Positions 1 to 7,117 of a stretch of DNA of 43,175 nucleotides are shown here, in pieces (positions within the stretch are counted from its first letter, which is position 1; every line of letters begins with the position of its first letter). The notes beneath the pieces are model-generated. The model saw only the letters and a list, made by a program, of their open reading frames with translations. It had not been told where the DNA came from and ran no database searches. The DNA is from an uncultured Methylococcaceae bacterium (GTDB lineage: Bacteria; Pseudomonadota; Gammaproteobacteria; Methylococcales; Methylomonadaceae), in NCBI GenBank assembly GCA_903839855.1, contig CAIMEB010000255.1:1-43175 (forward strand), written 5' to 3'. A program made the translations under genes and the position numbers.

Positions 1-18
1 AGCTAATGGCATGGATAT

Positions 19-49
19 AAACCTTCATTGTACAATGAACTGAAGGTTT
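19..49. other. Nested inverted repeats at window edge
   Basis: A perfect 16-bp palindrome, TTCATTGTACAATGAA, occupies 24-39. It is nested in a second inverted repeat whose 9-bp arms AAACCTTCA and TGAAGGTTT lie at 19-27 and 41-49. A related half-site, TTCATTTGTACAT, follows at about 54-66. The arrangement could be an operator for a dimeric regulator or the end of a gene cut off by the window edge. Neither the neighbouring gene nor its direction is visible. Confidence 0.35.
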
Positions 50-140
50 GTGTTCATTTGTACATCGAAAGAAACCCGTTTTCATGACTTTATAAAGCCA
101 GGAATTGCATAAAGTGTAAACCGGTAAATGAAGGATGCCC

Positions 141-434
141 TAAACTGGACTTATTAATAGCTAAACTGGACTTATTAATAGCTAAACTGGACTTATTAAT
201 AGCTAAACCGGACTTATTAATGTCTAAACCGGACTTATTAATAGCTAAACTGGACTTATTAATAGCTAAACCGGACTTATTAATAGCTAAACCGTGCTTA
301 TTGATAGCTAAACCGGACTTATTAATATCTAAACCCGACTTATTGATAGCTAAACCGGGCTTATTGATAGCTAAACCCTCCCTATTGACGTTAAAGTCCC
401 CCGTCTTAGTATCCAAAACTACCCTATTAATGCC
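141..434. repeat. 21-bp minisatellite, 11 clear plus about 3 decayed units
   Basis: The unit is TAAACTGGACTTATTAATAGC. Eleven clear copies start every 21 bases from 141 to 371. The first three are identical. Copies become more variable to the right, and three strongly decayed copies run to about 434. Because 21 is a multiple of three, the tract stays open on both strands: heptads like LLIAKPD on plus and GLAINKS on minus. The minus frame runs from about 416 to 90 and starts with ATG. I see no clear ribosome-binding site for either frame and no family resemblance, so coding is unproven. The left-to-right decay fits expansion by slippage at the left end. Confidence 0.9.
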
Positions 435-659
435 TTAGTCGGTGCTTTTAACTCACATTCAGCACCTCTACTACTCGGAATGAACGAAAATTGAAACTCA
501 AAATTTCAATAGGTGGCCTTAGAAATCCTATAAAATGTACTATTATCTTCGTATTAATGAATCTCTCAATATGTTTAATCTTATAACTACTGTAAATGGA
601 AAACTTGATGTCCTTTTAATCCGAGAGTGGGTTGTACAGCTTTATAAAACTGCTTTTTT
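435..659. other. Intergenic, no gene seen
   Basis: I see no convincing reading frame or RNA gene here. A short inverted repeat (ATTGAAA and TTTCAAT separated by 7 bases) lies near 490-512. A possible promoter for the next gene would sit in the AT-rich last 60 bases, but no well-spaced pair of boxes stands out. Confidence 0.4.
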
Positions 660-1535
660 ATGATGACTTTAGGTAAGCTGTTAGATGAGCAGTTAAGTGA
701 TTTCTACCAGCAAGCGTGTGAAATTGAATTACAGGCGTTTAAGCCAGGTAACGTCAGTGTGTATGCAGACGGTCATGATATGACGGTGGCTGATTTTAGA
801 ATCAGTGCCAAAGTGAGTGCTGAGCCTTTGTGCCATTCTGCATATTCGTTAGGTGAAAAAATTTATTATGCCGTTAAGGCAACCCGAGCAGCGGTGGGAT
901 GTAACACCAATTTAGGAATTATTTTGTTATGTGCGCCATTAATTCAGGCTATGCAAAATAGAGCATCCGATGCTTCTCTAAGGCAGGCTTTAACCGTTGT
1001 TTTGGAAACAACGACTCAGGAGGATGCCGAATGGGTGTTTAAAGCTATTTCCTTGGCATCACCGGGTGGTTTAGGCAGTGCCGACCAGCAAGATGTAGCA
1101 GAAAAACCGACCGTAAACTTAACGGAGGCCATGGCTTTAGCCAGTTCAAAGGATAGAATAGCCCTACAATATGAAAGTTATTATCAAGATATCTTTGATT
1201 TTGGCTTGGCGATATACTACAATGGAATGAGAAAATGGGGTAGGCAGGATTGGGCGGCGCTGTTTGTTTATGCTAGCTTGCTAAGTCATTTTCCAGATAG
1301 CCACATTGAAAGAAAACAGGGCAGCAAGTATACACCAGAAATTACCACAATGATGGCTGCTCTTTTACATCAGTTATCTTTAGTTGCAATGCCTGAGCAA
1401 ACGTTACCAGTGTTGTACACATTGGATCAATCGCTTAAGGCTAGGGGCTTAAACCCTGGCACTATGGCAGATTTAACGGTAGCGACGGTATTTACAGTAT
1501 TTTTAGAAGATATTATTCAAATTAAGTCTTCGTAA
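660..1535 (+). CDS. CitG/MdcB-family (triphosphoribosyl-dephospho-CoA synthase-like) protein of the C1 island
   Basis: The 291-residue protein carries family landmarks: KPGNVS at about residues 28-33, NTNLGIILLCAPL near 82-94 and a C-terminal LNPGTMADLTVAT. Characterised members (CitG, MdcB) condense ATP with dephospho-CoA to make the prosthetic-group precursor of citrate or malonate decarboxylating enzymes. No citrate lyase or malonate decarboxylase gene is in the window. Instead the next gene is fae, and CitG-like genes recur in tetrahydromethanopterin-linked C1 clusters, so a role in C1-cofactor synthesis is the better inference, with reaction unknown. Two adjacent ATG codons (660, 663) could start it, and neither has a clear Shine-Dalgarno sequence. 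The family call is firm and the function is not. Confidence 0.82.
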   Translation: MMTLGKLLDEQLSDFYQQACEIELQAFKPGNVSVYADGHDMTVADFRISAKVSAEPLCHSAYSLGEKIYYAVKATRAAVGCNTNLGIILLCAPLIQAMQNRASDASLRQALTVVLETTTQEDAEWVFKAISLASPGGLGSADQQDVAEKPTVNLTEAMALASSKDRIALQYESYYQDIFDFGLAIYYNGMRKWGRQDWAALFVYASLLSHFPDSHIERKQGSKYTPEITTMMAALLHQLSLVAMPEQTLPVLYTLDQSLKARGLNPGTMADLTVATVFTVFLEDIIQIKSS

Positions 1536-1554
1536 TAAAAATCTTCCGATGTGA

Positions 1555-1583
1555 TTGTCGGTAGTACTTAAAAACTCGATAGT
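1555..1583 (+). promoter_or_regulatory. Candidate sigma70 promoter of fae
   Basis: TTGTCG (1555-1560) and GATAGT (1578-1583) are 17 bases apart, just downstream of the CitG-like stop codon and about 40 bases before fae. Box matches are moderate. Strong codon bias in fae suggests it needs its own strong promoter. Confidence 0.35.
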
Positions 1584-1627
1584 ATTAACTCGAATTTTTT
1601 CATTTTTTTCAATTAGGAACTTTAAAC

Positions 1628-2143
1628 ATGGCAAAAATTAACAACTTGCGCGTAGGCGAATCTTTAGTAGGCGAAGGCAACGAAATCGCTCACATCGATT
1701 TAATCATTGGGCCACGTGGTTCAGCGGCTGAAACTGCGTTCGCAACTGCTTTAACTAACAACAAAGACGGTTTCTCAACTTTATTAGCCGTTGTTGCTCC
1801 TAACTTATTAGTTAAACCAGCTACAATCTTATTCAACAAAGTAACTATCAAAGGTGCAAAACAAGCGGTTCAAATGTTTGGCCCAGCACAACGTGCGGTT
1901 GCTATGGCTGTTGCTGATTCAGTTGAAGACGGCACTATCCCAGCTGATGAAGCGGATGACTTATTCATCTCTGTGGGTGTTTTCATTCACTGGCAAGCTG
2001 AAGACGATGCATTAATCGAAAAATTCAACTACCAAGCAACTAGAGAAGCTTTACAACGTGCTGTAGCAGGTTTACCAACTGTTGCTGAAGTTTTAGCGGC
2101 TAAATCGACTGCTAAACATCCGTTTGCTGTTAACAACGAATGA
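1628..2143 (+). CDS. fae: Formaldehyde-activating enzyme Fae
   Basis: Fae condenses formaldehyde with tetrahydromethanopterin to methylene-H4MPT, the entry step of the H4MPT oxidation pathway in the cytoplasm of methylotrophs. The 171-residue length matches the family. The diagnostic N-terminal stretch [12 protein letters not shown] holds the conserved histidine (His22 here) assigned to catalysis, and [13 protein letters not shown] and [13 protein letters not shown] are also present. An AGGA ribosome-binding site lies about 10 bases before the ATG. Codon choice is strongly skewed (TTA, GCT, GTT, AAC/AAA), unlike the neighbours, as expected for an abundant protein. A strong terminator follows. 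Identification is essentially certain. Confidence 0.97.
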   Translation: MAKINNLRVGESLVGEGNEIAHIDLIIGPRGSAAETAFATALTNNKDGFSTLLAVVAPNLLVKPATILFNKVTIKGAKQAVQMFGPAQRAVAMAVADSVEDGTIPADEADDLFISVGVFIHWQAEDDALIEKFNYQATREALQRAVAGLPTVAEVLAAKSTAKHPFAVNNE

Positions 2144-2175
2144 GTTGTTAACAGGATGTGCATAGCACATCCTGT
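2128..2175 (+). other. Two stem-loops straddling and following the fae stop codon
   Basis: TGTTAACAAC (2128-2137) pairs with GTTGTTAACA (2144-2153) across the stop codon. ACAGGATGTG (2151-2160) pairs with CACATCCTGT (2166-2175) around a 5-base loop. No U-tract follows either stem, so these are not terminators. They could protect the mRNA 3' end of this highly expressed gene. Confidence 0.5.
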
Positions 2176-2185
2176 ATCGGCTGTT

Positions 2186-2217
2186 AAAAATACCTCAGCT
2201 TGCTGAGGTATTTTTTT
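2186..2217. terminator. Bidirectional intrinsic terminator between fae and the HisA-like gene
   Basis: TACCTCAG (2191-2198) and CTGAGGTA (2203-2210) form an 8-bp stem with a 4-base loop. It is flanked by an A-run (2186-2190) and a T-run (2211-2217), so it can stop transcription on both strands. It fits the convergent ends of fae and the minus-strand gene. Confidence 0.85.
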
Positions 2218-2219
2218 GT

Positions 2220-2897
2220 CTATAGGTTTTTAATAGTGTCCCTGTTAATCTCGCCTGAGTGTAAGGCACTCGCTATCAGTGCCTGTTTTACGCCTACCTG
2301 TTTTAATGCTAATAAATCCTTAATATCTCTAATACCACCCGCAGCAATAAAGTTTTTATGTGGGTATTTATCATAATAGTCTTGTAGCTTTATTAAATCG
2401 GGGCCTTGATGACTACCTACTCGATTTAGAGTCATGATGATAATCGATTCAGGCCATAGATCGGGTTTAAAGAAAAGATTTTTTGCACCTAATGCTTCGG
2501 AATCAGAATAATCAAGAGATAGAATAAAGTGCTTATTGAAAGCTTCAATTTCCAAAATATCTTCCTCGCCGTAACACTCACTGCCTAATACGGGAAAATA
2601 ATTTTTTGGATAGTGTGTCCTGCGTTGAAAACCTTTATCTACCCAAAAGTGTAGGTGAGGAAAAGAAGTCAATACGTCTTTAATTAAAGCGTCATGATTA
2701 CCCTGTAAAGTAATGGCGTTTAAGTCGGCAATATAAAAGGTATCAAAATCATAAATAAGCAGAAATGCTTTAATTACCTCATAAATATCTGAGGATTGGC
2801 ACAGTGGGCTATTAACAGGTTGATAATGATCACGCTGACCTTGCCTGGCATGAACTACGACCCCCTCTTTTAAATCAATGACGGGAATAATTTTCAT
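2220..2897 (-). CDS. HisA/HisF-like TIM-barrel protein of the C1 island
   Basis: The 225-residue protein begins MKIIPVIDLKEGVVVHARQ, the start typical of HisA, with Asp8 in the position of the catalytic aspartate. It also has a phosphate-binding GGIRDIKDL and a closing ALIASALHSGEI. No histidine operon gene is nearby. HisA-like paralogues are found with H4MPT/methanofuran genes in methylotrophs and methanogens, so a C1-cofactor step is more likely than histidine synthesis. The substrate is unknown. It starts only about 40 bases from the divergent ATP-grasp gene, so the two promoters must overlap. Confidence 0.8.
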   Translation of the reverse strand: MKIIPVIDLKEGVVVHARQGQRDHYQPVNSPLCQSSDIYEVIKAFLLIYDFDTFYIADLNAITLQGNHDALIKDVLTSFPHLHFWVDKGFQRRTHYPKNYFPVLGSECYGEEDILEIEAFNKHFILSLDYSDSEALGAKNLFFKPDLWPESIIIMTLNRVGSHQGPDLIKLQDYYDKYPHKNFIAAGGIRDIKDLLALKQVGVKQALIASALHSGEINRDTIKNL

Positions 2898-2938
2898 CGT
2901 TAAAGCTGGATTTAATATTCTAATGTTAAAATGTGAAG

Positions 2939-3949
2939 ATGAGAATTTTAGTATTTGAGTATATCACGGGGGGTGGCTTTAATAATCAAGAACTTCCTGC
3001 TTCTTTAGCAAGTGAAGGGCTATTGATGTTACAAGCATTACTGGATGATTTAAGAGAGATAATGATTTATGGGCGTGAGCAGCCTATATCTATTTGGGTG
3101 ATGATGGATGAGCGGCTTAAAGACAGGATTAACCCACTAGGAGTTGAACAGTGCATTATTACCCAAGCTCAAAATACTGATGATGAATTTGTTCGTTTGA
3201 TGCTACAGTGTGATGCGGTGTGGCCAATTGCGCCTGAATCGGAGGGTATTTTACAAGACCTCTGTGCGACTGTTGAAGCGGCTGGTAAGAGATTGTTAAC
3301 GTCTCCTGCGCGTGCAGTTCAGATTGCTGGAAATAAATTTAATACGTATCAACTGCTTATGCAGTATGGCATTGCTACTGTGCCAACACAAAGATACAGT
3401 GATTTTGAATGGGACGGGTGTTTACAATGGATAGTTAAGCCGATTGATGGGGTGGGTTGTGGAGACAGTTATATTGTGTCTAAACCAGAAGATTTTAAGC
3501 AGATGTCTTCAAGAACAGGTACTTACATTATTCAGCCTCATCTGCAAGGTAAAAAAACCAGTCTATCCTGTATTTTTAAAGCGGGTAAGGGATGGTTACT
3601 GTGTGTCAATAGCCAACATTTTGAAATTATCAATCAGCAATATCGTTTAGTTAACATAATCGTTAATTATGATATAAAGTCAGAAATCTATTATTCTTTA
3701 CTTGATAAAATTGCAGAAGCCCTTCCTGAATTATGGGGTTATGTGGGTATTGATTTAATAGAAACTACAGAACAAATTTTGGTGTTGGAAATAAATCCGC
3801 GTTTGACGACTTCTTTTGCAGGTATTAAGTCGGCTTTAGGTATCAATGTTGCCGATAATATACTGCGATTATTAAAAGATGAGCCAGCCATTCAGTTCGT
3901 TTGTAACCAGCCTATAACTATTGCAGTGAAGTATGATGAAGCAAATTAA
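2939..3949 (+). CDS. mfnD: ATP-grasp ligase, MfnD-like (tyramine-glutamate ligase family)
   Basis: The N-terminus MRILVFEYITGGGF is typical of the ATP-grasp group that includes methanogen MfnD, which joins glutamate to tyramine in methanofuran synthesis. A lysine in WIVKPIDGVGCGD (about residue 167) is a typical ATP-binding position. EINPRLTTSFAG near residue 284 supplies the magnesium-binding Glu/Asn pair. I chose ATG 2939; an in-frame GTG at 2933 would add two residues. The gene overlaps the next one by 17 bases, which suggests translational coupling. The superfamily is certain; the substrate is inferred from family and context. Confidence 0.8.
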   Translation: MRILVFEYITGGGFNNQELPASLASEGLLMLQALLDDLREIMIYGREQPISIWVMMDERLKDRINPLGVEQCIITQAQNTDDEFVRLMLQCDAVWPIAPESEGILQDLCATVEAAGKRLLTSPARAVQIAGNKFNTYQLLMQYGIATVPTQRYSDFEWDGCLQWIVKPIDGVGCGDSYIVSKPEDFKQMSSRTGTYIIQPHLQGKKTSLSCIFKAGKGWLLCVNSQHFEIINQQYRLVNIIVNYDIKSEIYYSLLDKIAEALPELWGYVGIDLIETTEQILVLEINPRLTTSFAGIKSALGINVADNILRLLKDEPAIQFVCNQPITIAVKYDEAN

Positions 3950-5003
3950 CACAATAGGTTGGGACATAGGTGGCGCTCATGTGAAGGCGGCTGTGCTTAA
4001 TTCTGAGGCTGAAGTGGTTGCTGTTTATCAAGAGCCATGCCCCTTATGGAAGGGCTTGGAGCAATTGCGAATAGCGGTACATAACATCCAGCAAAAAGTG
4101 GCCGTATTGGATTATTATCATGCAATCACTATGACGGGGGAATTGGTTGATTTTTTTGAAGATCGAAATGACGGTGTAAAGCAAATTAGTGCGACTATGC
4201 TGACCTTATTATCTCCGAGACGCTGTTTATTCTATGCAGGTGCAACTGGCTTTTTAGAGAGTAATCAAATTGATGCAACACATTATCAAGCGATTGCATC
4301 GGCTAATTGGTTGGCAAGTGCTTCTGTTGCCGCTCAAAAAAGGTGTGGTGGTCTGTTTGTTGATATAGGTAGCACGACTACCGATATTCTTTTGTTCCAA
4401 CAAGGTCGGGTTCAAGCTCAGGGATATACGGATTATCAACGCTTAATATCCCAAGAACTGATCTATACCGGGATTATTAGAACAGCGGTCATGGCGGTTG
4501 CTCAGACAGCCATCGATCAAAATCAGGTCATTGGCATCATGGCAGAGTATTTTGCAACGATGGCTGATGTTTATCGGGTCACTGAAGAGTTGGATGAGCG
4601 GCATGATCAAACAGAGTCGGCTGATGGTACCGAGAAAACCATCATAGCCAGTGCCAGGCGCTTATCACGCATGATAGGGAGTGACTTTTATCCTGAAGAA
4701 TTGCTACGCTGGCGGCAGTTTGCCGAAAATATTCGTGCGCAGCAATTACAAAAAATTCAACAAGCCTGTGAACTCAAACTTCAGACTGTTGATTCTTCTA
4801 AACCTCATTCTGTTATAGGCGCCGGTGTTGGGCGCTTTTTGGTGAAGCAAATGGCTCAAAACCTAGGCTGTGATTATATTGATTTTTCTGAGTTGATGCA
4901 ACAGGTAACTAATCCAACCGGTCTAGCGGTTGCGGATTGCGCACCCGCTGTTGCCGTTGCTTGGCTGTCTAGAGAAATCATGGCGACTGATGACACCTTT
5001 TAA
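3933..5003 (+). CDS. mfnF: MfnF-like hydantoinase/oxoprolinase-type protein of C1-carrier synthesis
   Basis: The protein (356 residues) has the sugar-kinase/oxoprolinase-type fold signatures GWDIGGAHVKAA near the N-terminus and GLFVDIGSTTTDI at about 138-150, with a late GAGVGRFLVKQ. Relatives in methanogens (MfnF) couple the aminomethylfuran part to glutamyl-tyramine during methanofuran synthesis. Bacterial copies are annotated as H4MPT-linked C1 transfer proteins. It starts inside the end of the ATP-grasp gene, at ATG 3933 or 3936, so the two are probably made together. In this bacterium the product would be a methanofuran analogue. The exact substrate is inferred. Confidence 0.82.
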   Translation: MMKQINTIGWDIGGAHVKAAVLNSEAEVVAVYQEPCPLWKGLEQLRIAVHNIQQKVAVLDYYHAITMTGELVDFFEDRNDGVKQISATMLTLLSPRRCLFYAGATGFLESNQIDATHYQAIASANWLASASVAAQKRCGGLFVDIGSTTTDILLFQQGRVQAQGYTDYQRLISQELIYTGIIRTAVMAVAQTAIDQNQVIGIMAEYFATMADVYRVTEELDERHDQTESADGTEKTIIASARRLSRMIGSDFYPEELLRWRQFAENIRAQQLQKIQQACELKLQTVDSSKPHSVIGAGVGRFLVKQMAQNLGCDYIDFSELMQQVTNPTGLAVADCAPAVAVAWLSREIMATDDTF

Positions 5004-5014
5004 GCTGTTTTCTG

Positions 5015-6175
5015 ATGAATATGCCTGATAACTTAATTGAGCCTGTTAGTTCTGAAAAGGAAGAGGCTAAACCCAAACCTAAGCGAAAACCAAGGCAAAA
5101 GAAAGTGGTTGCTGCTATTAGTCCAGACGCCCCCTTCCCTCCGAAGCCAGTTCGACCTCGGAAATCAACCCAAAAAAAGCCGTCGGTACTACCGGTTGTC
5201 AGTATTAAGCACCGGGTTCTATCGAGTAGCTTAGAAATTCTCGGATTATCGATTGCCGCCGTGGTAACCATTATGGTGCTTTTGGGTTATTCGGCAAAGT
5301 TGTTTTCAGGTACACACTTTTTAACCAGTTTATTACCTTTTGCCGTTGGCATATTAGCGTTGATTATTGCCACAACGGGATTCTTAATGGCTTGGTGGAA
5401 GTCACGAAAATGGCTTAAGTCCAAGCATTTGTTTTTACCAGCACTAGTGTCGGTCAGTTTAGCGACGATCATTGGTTTGATTTCAATGCAAGATCAATTT
5501 GCCTTGGCTCGAGGACATTTTCGTACGTTGTTGGGCGGTAGGCAAGAAGCGGGAAGAGTGACACTCTCACATCAGGTTTATGCGGCTTATCGTCGTTATG
5601 ATCAGGAACAGTTACAAAAAATTCTTAAGCGTGCCGAAGTTTATCAAGCGACGATTAAAGAAGCGGCTGAAGAATTTGAAATTGACCCTAATATTTTGCA
5701 AGGGGTTGCGGCGACAGAGTCATCTTTTTTGCCCCGCGATAGTGCCGATGGTGGTCGAGGTTTATTTCAAATAACTCAAGTTCCTAAAGAGGTGATAGCA
5801 AGGGCCGGTAAGAAATTGGCAGAGCATCAGCTTTCCCTGGAAAACCCACGGCATAATGCTTTTTTAGCAGCAGCCACTTTAAAATACTATCTGGAGCAAA
5901 TGCATAATGATTTGTTTTTAGGTTTATTAGCGTACAACATAGGCCCTTCCAATGGAGGGCTGCGCTTTATTATGCAGCAATATGGGGCGAATGATTTTTT
6001 TACTATTCAGCCTTATTTACAACAGTTACCTCGCGATTATCCCATTCGTGTTTTATCTTATGCCCTTGCTTTTAGACTCTGGCAAAAAGACGGTGCTTTA
6101 CTCGCTTACGAGGAAGGAAAAAATGCTCAACATATCCAGAGTATTGGAATACCTGGATTGTTAATGGATTTTTGA
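5015..6175 (+). CDS. Membrane-anchored lytic transglycosylase (SLT domain)
   Basis: This 386-residue protein has a proline/lysine-rich cytoplasmic N-terminus (about 15-55) and three hydrophobic segments between about 70 and 155. A C-terminal SLT domain carries the catalytic glutamate in ATESSF (Glu235), GRGLFQI and AYNIGP. Such enzymes cleave murein glycan strands to anhydro-muropeptides. It starts 11 bases after the MfnF-like gene and probably shares its transcript, although a murein enzyme has no obvious link to C1 cofactors. The lysine/proline-rich tail and three membrane spans are unusual for the family. Activity is likely from the motifs; the partner system is unknown. Confidence 0.85.
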   Translation: MNMPDNLIEPVSSEKEEAKPKPKRKPRQKKVVAAISPDAPFPPKPVRPRKSTQKKPSVLPVVSIKHRVLSSSLEILGLSIAAVVTIMVLLGYSAKLFSGTHFLTSLLPFAVGILALIIATTGFLMAWWKSRKWLKSKHLFLPALVSVSLATIIGLISMQDQFALARGHFRTLLGGRQEAGRVTLSHQVYAAYRRYDQEQLQKILKRAEVYQATIKEAAEEFEIDPNILQGVAATESSFLPRDSADGGRGLFQITQVPKEVIARAGKKLAEHQLSLENPRHNAFLAAATLKYYLEQMHNDLFLGLLAYNIGPSNGGLRFIMQQYGANDFFTIQPYLQQLPRDYPIRVLSYALAFRLWQKDGALLAYEEGKNAQHIQSIGIPGLLMDF

Positions 6176-6197
6176 TGGCGGATAAGAGCAAGAGATT

Positions 6198-6726
6198 AAA
6201 CTCCGACGTGCATTTACTATCAAGACTAAATTTTATTTTAAACAACAAATTTAAAGCATATTTGAAGGTATTAGTCAGGCCAGTCCAGAAAATGGCGGGA
6301 GTAATGAGCGTGATAATTCTCAATTAAGTACGGATTTATTGCGTTGGGATAAACACTTCAAAGCTGTTAGTGTAGAGAGTAGCCTCTATTATGTAAATAG
6401 CAGAGAGGCTTATGATGGGCCTGGCCTGTTAGCTAATGGTTTAAGAGGCTGGAAAGATGACCCTAACAGCTTAGTGAAGCAACAAACCTGGTTAGCCCAG
6501 AGCCAAGTTGATTATCATCTATCAGAACAGTGGGATAGTACGTTACAAATAGGTTTTACCAAAGATCAACAAGCCGGAAGAATAGGTAGTTTAAAGAATT
6601 GTTGTTCCATGGATTTAAGCACTCAATTACTCTTGGCTCATTGGCGAAACACCTATAAAATTCTTTTAGATAATCAAAGTCAAAATTCGCTGAATGTAAT
6701 ATGGGGGATTGATGCCCAACAGCGGC
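6198..6726 (+). pseudogene. Broken TonB-dependent receptor fragment
   Basis: After an apparent one-base deletion near 6260, the reading frame continues as FEGISQASPENGG through WDSTLQIGFTKDQQAG to NVIWGIDAQQ, about 155 codons. Alternating polar/aromatic strands of this kind are typical of the middle of an outer-membrane beta-barrel receptor of the BtuB type. Before 6260 the matching sequence (LNNKFKAY) lies in another frame. There is no signal peptide, TonB box, plug domain or C-terminal aromatic residue. A repeat element cuts the downstream side at 6727 and supplies the final residues of the open frame. I read it as a decayed fragment, not a gene. Confidence 0.65.
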
Positions 6727-6804
6727 GTAGGTCGGGCAACAGCTTTGTCGTTGCCCGACAATTATGCCGAAATTTTCGGGCGCAAAGAGACGCGCCCGAC
6801 CTAC
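6727..6804. repeat. REP/MITE-like element with 11-bp terminal inverted repeats
   Basis: GTAGGTCGGGC (6727-6737) and GCCCGACCTAC (6794-6804) are perfect inverted ends of a 78-bp element. Inside are two more hairpins: GTCGGGCAAC/GTTGCCCGAC (6731-6740, 6750-6759) and TCGGGCGC/GCGCCCGA (6776-6783, 6792-6799). Its GC-rich content contrasts with the surrounding AT-rich DNA. This is the form of REP/BIME elements mobilised by REP-associated transposases, and a remnant of such a transposase lies 630 bases away. Confidence 0.8.
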
Positions 6805-6860
6805 ATGTCTAGTGCTATATCCGCAAGTGAATAATTTTTGGTGTTTTTTACGCCTTGGAG

Positions 6861-6887
6861 TTGTATAATGTACCTTTAATTATACAA
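6861..6887 (+). promoter_or_regulatory. Operator-like inverted repeat containing the -10 box of the toxin-antitoxin pair
   Basis: TTGTATAA (6861-6868) and TTATACAA (6880-6887) are perfect 8-bp arms 11 bases apart, ending 11 bases before the antitoxin ATG. A consensus -10 box, TATAAT (6864-6869), lies within the left arm. Autorepression by the antitoxin or the toxin-antitoxin complex is the usual mode for such modules and fits this layout. Confidence 0.65.
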
Positions 6888-6898
6888 AGGCGGGTATC

Positions 6899-7117
6899 AT
6901 GGCGAACGTAAAATTATCAGACAAACTTATAGCGGATGCAAAAATAACTGCTAAAGCTCTGCACCGGTCAGTCCCCATGCAAATTGAGCATTGGGCGAAA
7001 ATCGGCAAGATTTGTGAAGAAAACCCCGACCTGCCAGCGGCATTTGTTAACGGGATTTTAATAAGCATGGCTGAAATAGAAGCCGGTGAAGTCACTGAAT
7101 ATGTTTTTGGATCGTGA
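6899..7117 (+). CDS. ParD-like antitoxin
   Basis: The 72-residue protein starts MANVKLSDKLIADAKITAKALHRSV and contains QIEHWAKIGKICEENPDLP. This matches the ParD-like antitoxin family: a short ribbon-helix-helix DNA-binding N-terminus and a C-terminal tail that neutralises the toxin. It probably binds the inverted repeat just upstream and represses its own promoter. Its stop codon overlaps the toxin start (GTGA), the usual coupling for type II pairs. It lies in a small block of mobile-element debris and may have arrived with it. Confidence 0.82.
   Translation: MANVKLSDKLIADAKITAKALHRSVPMQIEHWAKIGKICEENPDLPAAFVNGILISMAEIEAGEVTEYVFGS

Noticed and set aside
141-434. CRISPR-like repeated region
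   Set aside because: Units are head-to-tail with no variable spacers, and no cas gene is present. It is a plain tandem repeat.
660-1535. Citrate-lyase prosthetic-group synthase (citG) proper
   Set aside because: No citC, citD, citE, citF or citX gene is near; the neighbours are C1-carrier genes. I kept only the family-level call.
2220-2897. True histidine-biosynthesis hisA
   Set aside because: It is isolated from any his gene, reversed within a C1-cofactor island, and its middle region is divergent.
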